Shown piece by piece: positions 6,432 to 8,209 of a stretch of 8,209 nucleotides of DNA. Numbering within the stretch: position 1 is the first letter of the stretch; each line of letters opens with the position of its first letter. The notes beneath the pieces are model-generated. The model saw nothing but the letters and a program-made list of their open reading frames with translations. It searched no databases and was not told where the DNA came from. Origin of the DNA: Candidatus Zixiibacteriota bacterium (GTDB lineage: Bacteria; Zixibacteria; MSB-5A5; GN15; FEB-12); NCBI GenBank assembly GCA_030591625.1, contig JAUVAR010000107.1:1-8209 (forward strand). Reading direction: 5' to 3'. The position numbers and the translations under genes are program-made.

Positions 6432-8209
6432 ATGAGAACAAATATGTTCAATAAATTTGATACCTCAAAATCAAATGAAACTGGTGAGGGGTTGAATAAA
6501 AAATTGGAATTAAAAGGTAAACCACTTCGGTTCCTTCTCATTACATGCACATGTATTTTTGTAGCTGAAGCATTGATAATGATACTGTTATCAATACTCC
6601 CTCCATTAAGTATTTGGGCTACAGTTCTATTAGATGCTTCTCTTATTCTCGTTATAACCCTTCCAGCTCTCTATTTATGGCTTTATCGTCCCATCGTTGA
6701 AAGTGTAATCATGAGATCAGAAGCTGAAAAGGCTGTTGCTGAATCAGAAGGAAGATTGTCGTTCCATCTCGAGAACAGTCCTGTAGCTGCGATTGAATGG
6801 AATTTTGATTTTGAAGTAACGGCATGGAACAAAGCTGCTGAAAAGATATTTGGTTACTCAAAAGATGAAATTCTTGGCCGTCCTTCCTACGATTTGATCG
6901 TTCTCAAGGAAGATAAACAGAGAATTGAAGGTTTATGGGAAGTACTTTCAACAACAATAGGTGGCTTCCACAGCGAACTTAAGAACTGCACGAAAGATGG
7001 CAGGACAATTATTTGTGATTGGAATAATACTCCTTTACTGGATGAATCAGGCCAGGTGTACAGAGTTGCATCACTTGTTCAGGATATTACAGAGCGTCGC
7101 AGTATAGAAGCTGAACTCAGAACAAGCGAAGAAAAGTATCGCCAGGTATTCGAGACAGCCGCAACTCTTATTAATTCCGTTGATTCTGAGGGAACATTTG
7201 TCGATTGCAATAGCAGAATTGAAGAAGTTCTGGGGTATACACGTGATGAGATAATTGGCCAGAATATGAAAAAAATAATTCATCAAGATTTTCATAGAAT
7301 AGCGCAAGAATCTTTAGCAGAATTGATTGAAACTGGCAGGTCAATAGACAAAGAATTTACAATGGTTAAGAAAGACGGTAGTCTGATTGATGTCAGTGTT
7401 AATTCATCTTCGATTCTTGATAGTGAAGGTAAGTTCCAACGATCCATATGTATCATCAGTGATGTTACCGAACGTCGGAAAGCTGAGCAAGCTGTTAGAG
7501 AAAGTGATATCTTCATTAAAGCGGTAATGGATAATTTGCCGATTGGAGTAGCAGTAAATTCCGTAAATAAAACAGTTGAATTTGAATATATGAATGATAA
7601 ATTTGTTCAATTCTATAGAACAACCAGAGAGTCATTAGAAAAATCTGATAATTTTTGGGATTCAGTATTTGAGGATGAAGATTATCGCAAGAAAATCAGT
7701 AAGCGAGTTATAACAGATTGTGCAAGTGGTGATGTTGAGTGTATGCATTGGGAGAATGTAGAGATATCTCGCAAAGGGGCTCAGACAACATATATCAATG
7801 CAAGAAATACTCCAATACCAGATAAGCAGTTGATGATCTCAACTGTGCTGGATGTGACCGATCAGAAACTTGCTGAAGAAAAAATACTCGATAGCCAGCA
7901 TCAGATGGATACTTTGCTTTCAAATGTTGACGCAATTGTTATGGAAGGGGATAAGGAAGCCGTTTACTATGTTGGTGGTCGAGTGAGTGAAATACTCGGG
8001 TATTCTCTTGAAGAGTGGTATAATGACGAAGATGGTCCAGTCGGATTCTGGCATAAACATCTTCATCCTGATGATAAAGGTGTTATGCCTCGAAGATTGG
8101 AACTTCTTGCCAAGCATGAGGGTCATTCTATTGAATATCGAATGTATGCGGCTGATGGCAATATTGTTTGGTTTTTGGATTCTCTCACGGTAGAAACTAA
8201 GGACAATAA
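6432..8209 (+). CDS. Membrane-anchored multi-PAS sensor protein (N-terminal 592 residues; cut by right window edge)
   Basis: The frame stays open from ATG 6432 to the right edge; the terminal TAA in the sequence is out of frame. Two membrane helices (about 34-56 and 61-85) separated by a very short turn form a hairpin ending in LYRPI, leaving almost no extracytoplasmic sensor, so sensing should be cytoplasmic or in the membrane. A coiled-coil-like linker (about 90-108) leads to four PAS domains: PAS1 about 107-223 (ends DITERR), PAS2 about 232-349 (FGY/LGY-type core, ends DVTERR), PAS3 about 358-479 (more divergent, ends DVTDQ) and PAS4 from 487 to the edge, of the PAS_3 type with FWHKHLHPDD (539-548) and EYRMYAADG. 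Each domain but the last ends in the usual PAC motif and a helical linker. The output domain is outside the window; a histidine kinase is the most likely, a GGDEF/EAL module is possible. ATG 6444 is an alternative start; neither has a clear Shine-Dalgarno sequence. Confidence 0.92.
   Translation, partial: MRTNMFNKFDTSKSNETGEGLNKKLELKGKPLRFLLITCTCIFVAEALIMILLSILPPLSIWATVLLDASLILVITLPALYLWLYRPIVESVIMRSEAEKAVAESEGRLSFHLENSPVAAIEWNFDFEVTAWNKAAEKIFGYSKDEILGRPSYDLIVLKEDKQRIEGLWEVLSTTIGGFHSELKNCTKDGRTIICDWNNTPLLDESGQVYRVASLVQDITERRSIEAELRTSEEKYRQVFETAATLINSVDSEGTFVDCNSRIEEVLGYTRDEIIGQNMKKIIHQDFHRIAQESLAELIETGRSIDKEFTMVKKDGSLIDVSVNSSSILDSEGKFQRSICIISDVTERRKAEQAVRESDIFIKAVMDNLPIGVAVNSVNKTVEFEYMNDKFVQFYRTTRESLEKSDNFWDSVFEDEDYRKKISKRVITDCASGDVECMHWENVEISRKGAQTTYINARNTPIPDKQLMISTVLDVTDQKLAEEKILDSQHQMDTLLSNVDAIVMEGDKEAVYYVGGRVSEILGYSLEEWYNDEDGPVGFWHKHLHPDDKGVMPRRLELLAKHEGHSIEYRMYAADGNIVWFLDSLTVETKDN

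Noticed and set aside
7987..8193. A 68-codon plus-strand frame near the right edge
   Set aside because: The overlapping frame beginning at 6432 continues through here as a recognisable PAS domain with FWHKHLHPDD, so this frame is a shadow.
8207..8209. TAA at the very end as the stop of the PAS gene
   Set aside because: The gene's codons start at positions divisible by three, so the last full codon is AAT 8205-8207 and the terminal TAA is out of frame; the gene runs off the window.
1..8209. CRISPR arrays, tRNA or rRNA genes, insertion sequences
   Set aside because: I saw no regularly spaced repeats, tRNA cloverleaf, rRNA segment, transposase or terminal inverted repeats on reading both strands.

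Overview
The window carries seven genes, all on the + strand. The first is cut by the left edge and the last by the right edge. Base composition is moderate and slightly AT-rich. The gene set points to a Gram-negative-type bacterium that makes c-type cytochromes with a CcmF haem lyase (System I), isoprenoids by the MEP pathway and lipoate by LipA, and that carries large multi-PAS sensor proteins. The mix of families, and the scarcity of clear Shine-Dalgarno sequences, would fit an FCB-group, Zixibacteria-like or deltaproteobacterial-type environmental organism. That placement is an inference only; no rRNA or other marker is present.

Layout. Bases 1-341 hold the C-terminal part of a DUF5131 (phage Gp37/Gp68-like) protein, closed by a strong intrinsic terminator that starts within its stop codon. 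A candidate promoter follows. Then comes a tight co-directional run: pdxT (450-1037, glutaminase subunit of PLP synthase), lipA (1088-2029, lipoyl synthase), ispH (2023-2943, overlapping lipA by 7 bases) and ccmF (3003-5264, cytochrome c haem lyase). Next are a 223-residue protein that I do not recognise (5387-6058), a 373-base AT-rich stretch without a visible gene, and the first 592 residues of a membrane-anchored sensor with four PAS domains (6432 to the right edge).

How they fit together. The four central genes are all cofactor or redox-maturation genes: PLP (the cofactor of cysteine desulfurases that feed Fe-S assembly), lipoate (made by an Fe-S enzyme), isoprenoid precursors (made by an Fe-S reductase; they feed quinones and undecaprenyl carriers) and haem attachment to cytochromes. 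They could be one transcription unit serving respiratory metabolism. lipA and ispH are almost certainly co-transcribed. The unknown gene and the PAS sensor probably have their own promoters.

I found no clear previously undescribed system. The best candidates for a second look are the unrecognised 223-residue protein, the cut DUF5131 gene with its possible partner upstream, and the enlarged CcmF standing without its usual ccm neighbours.
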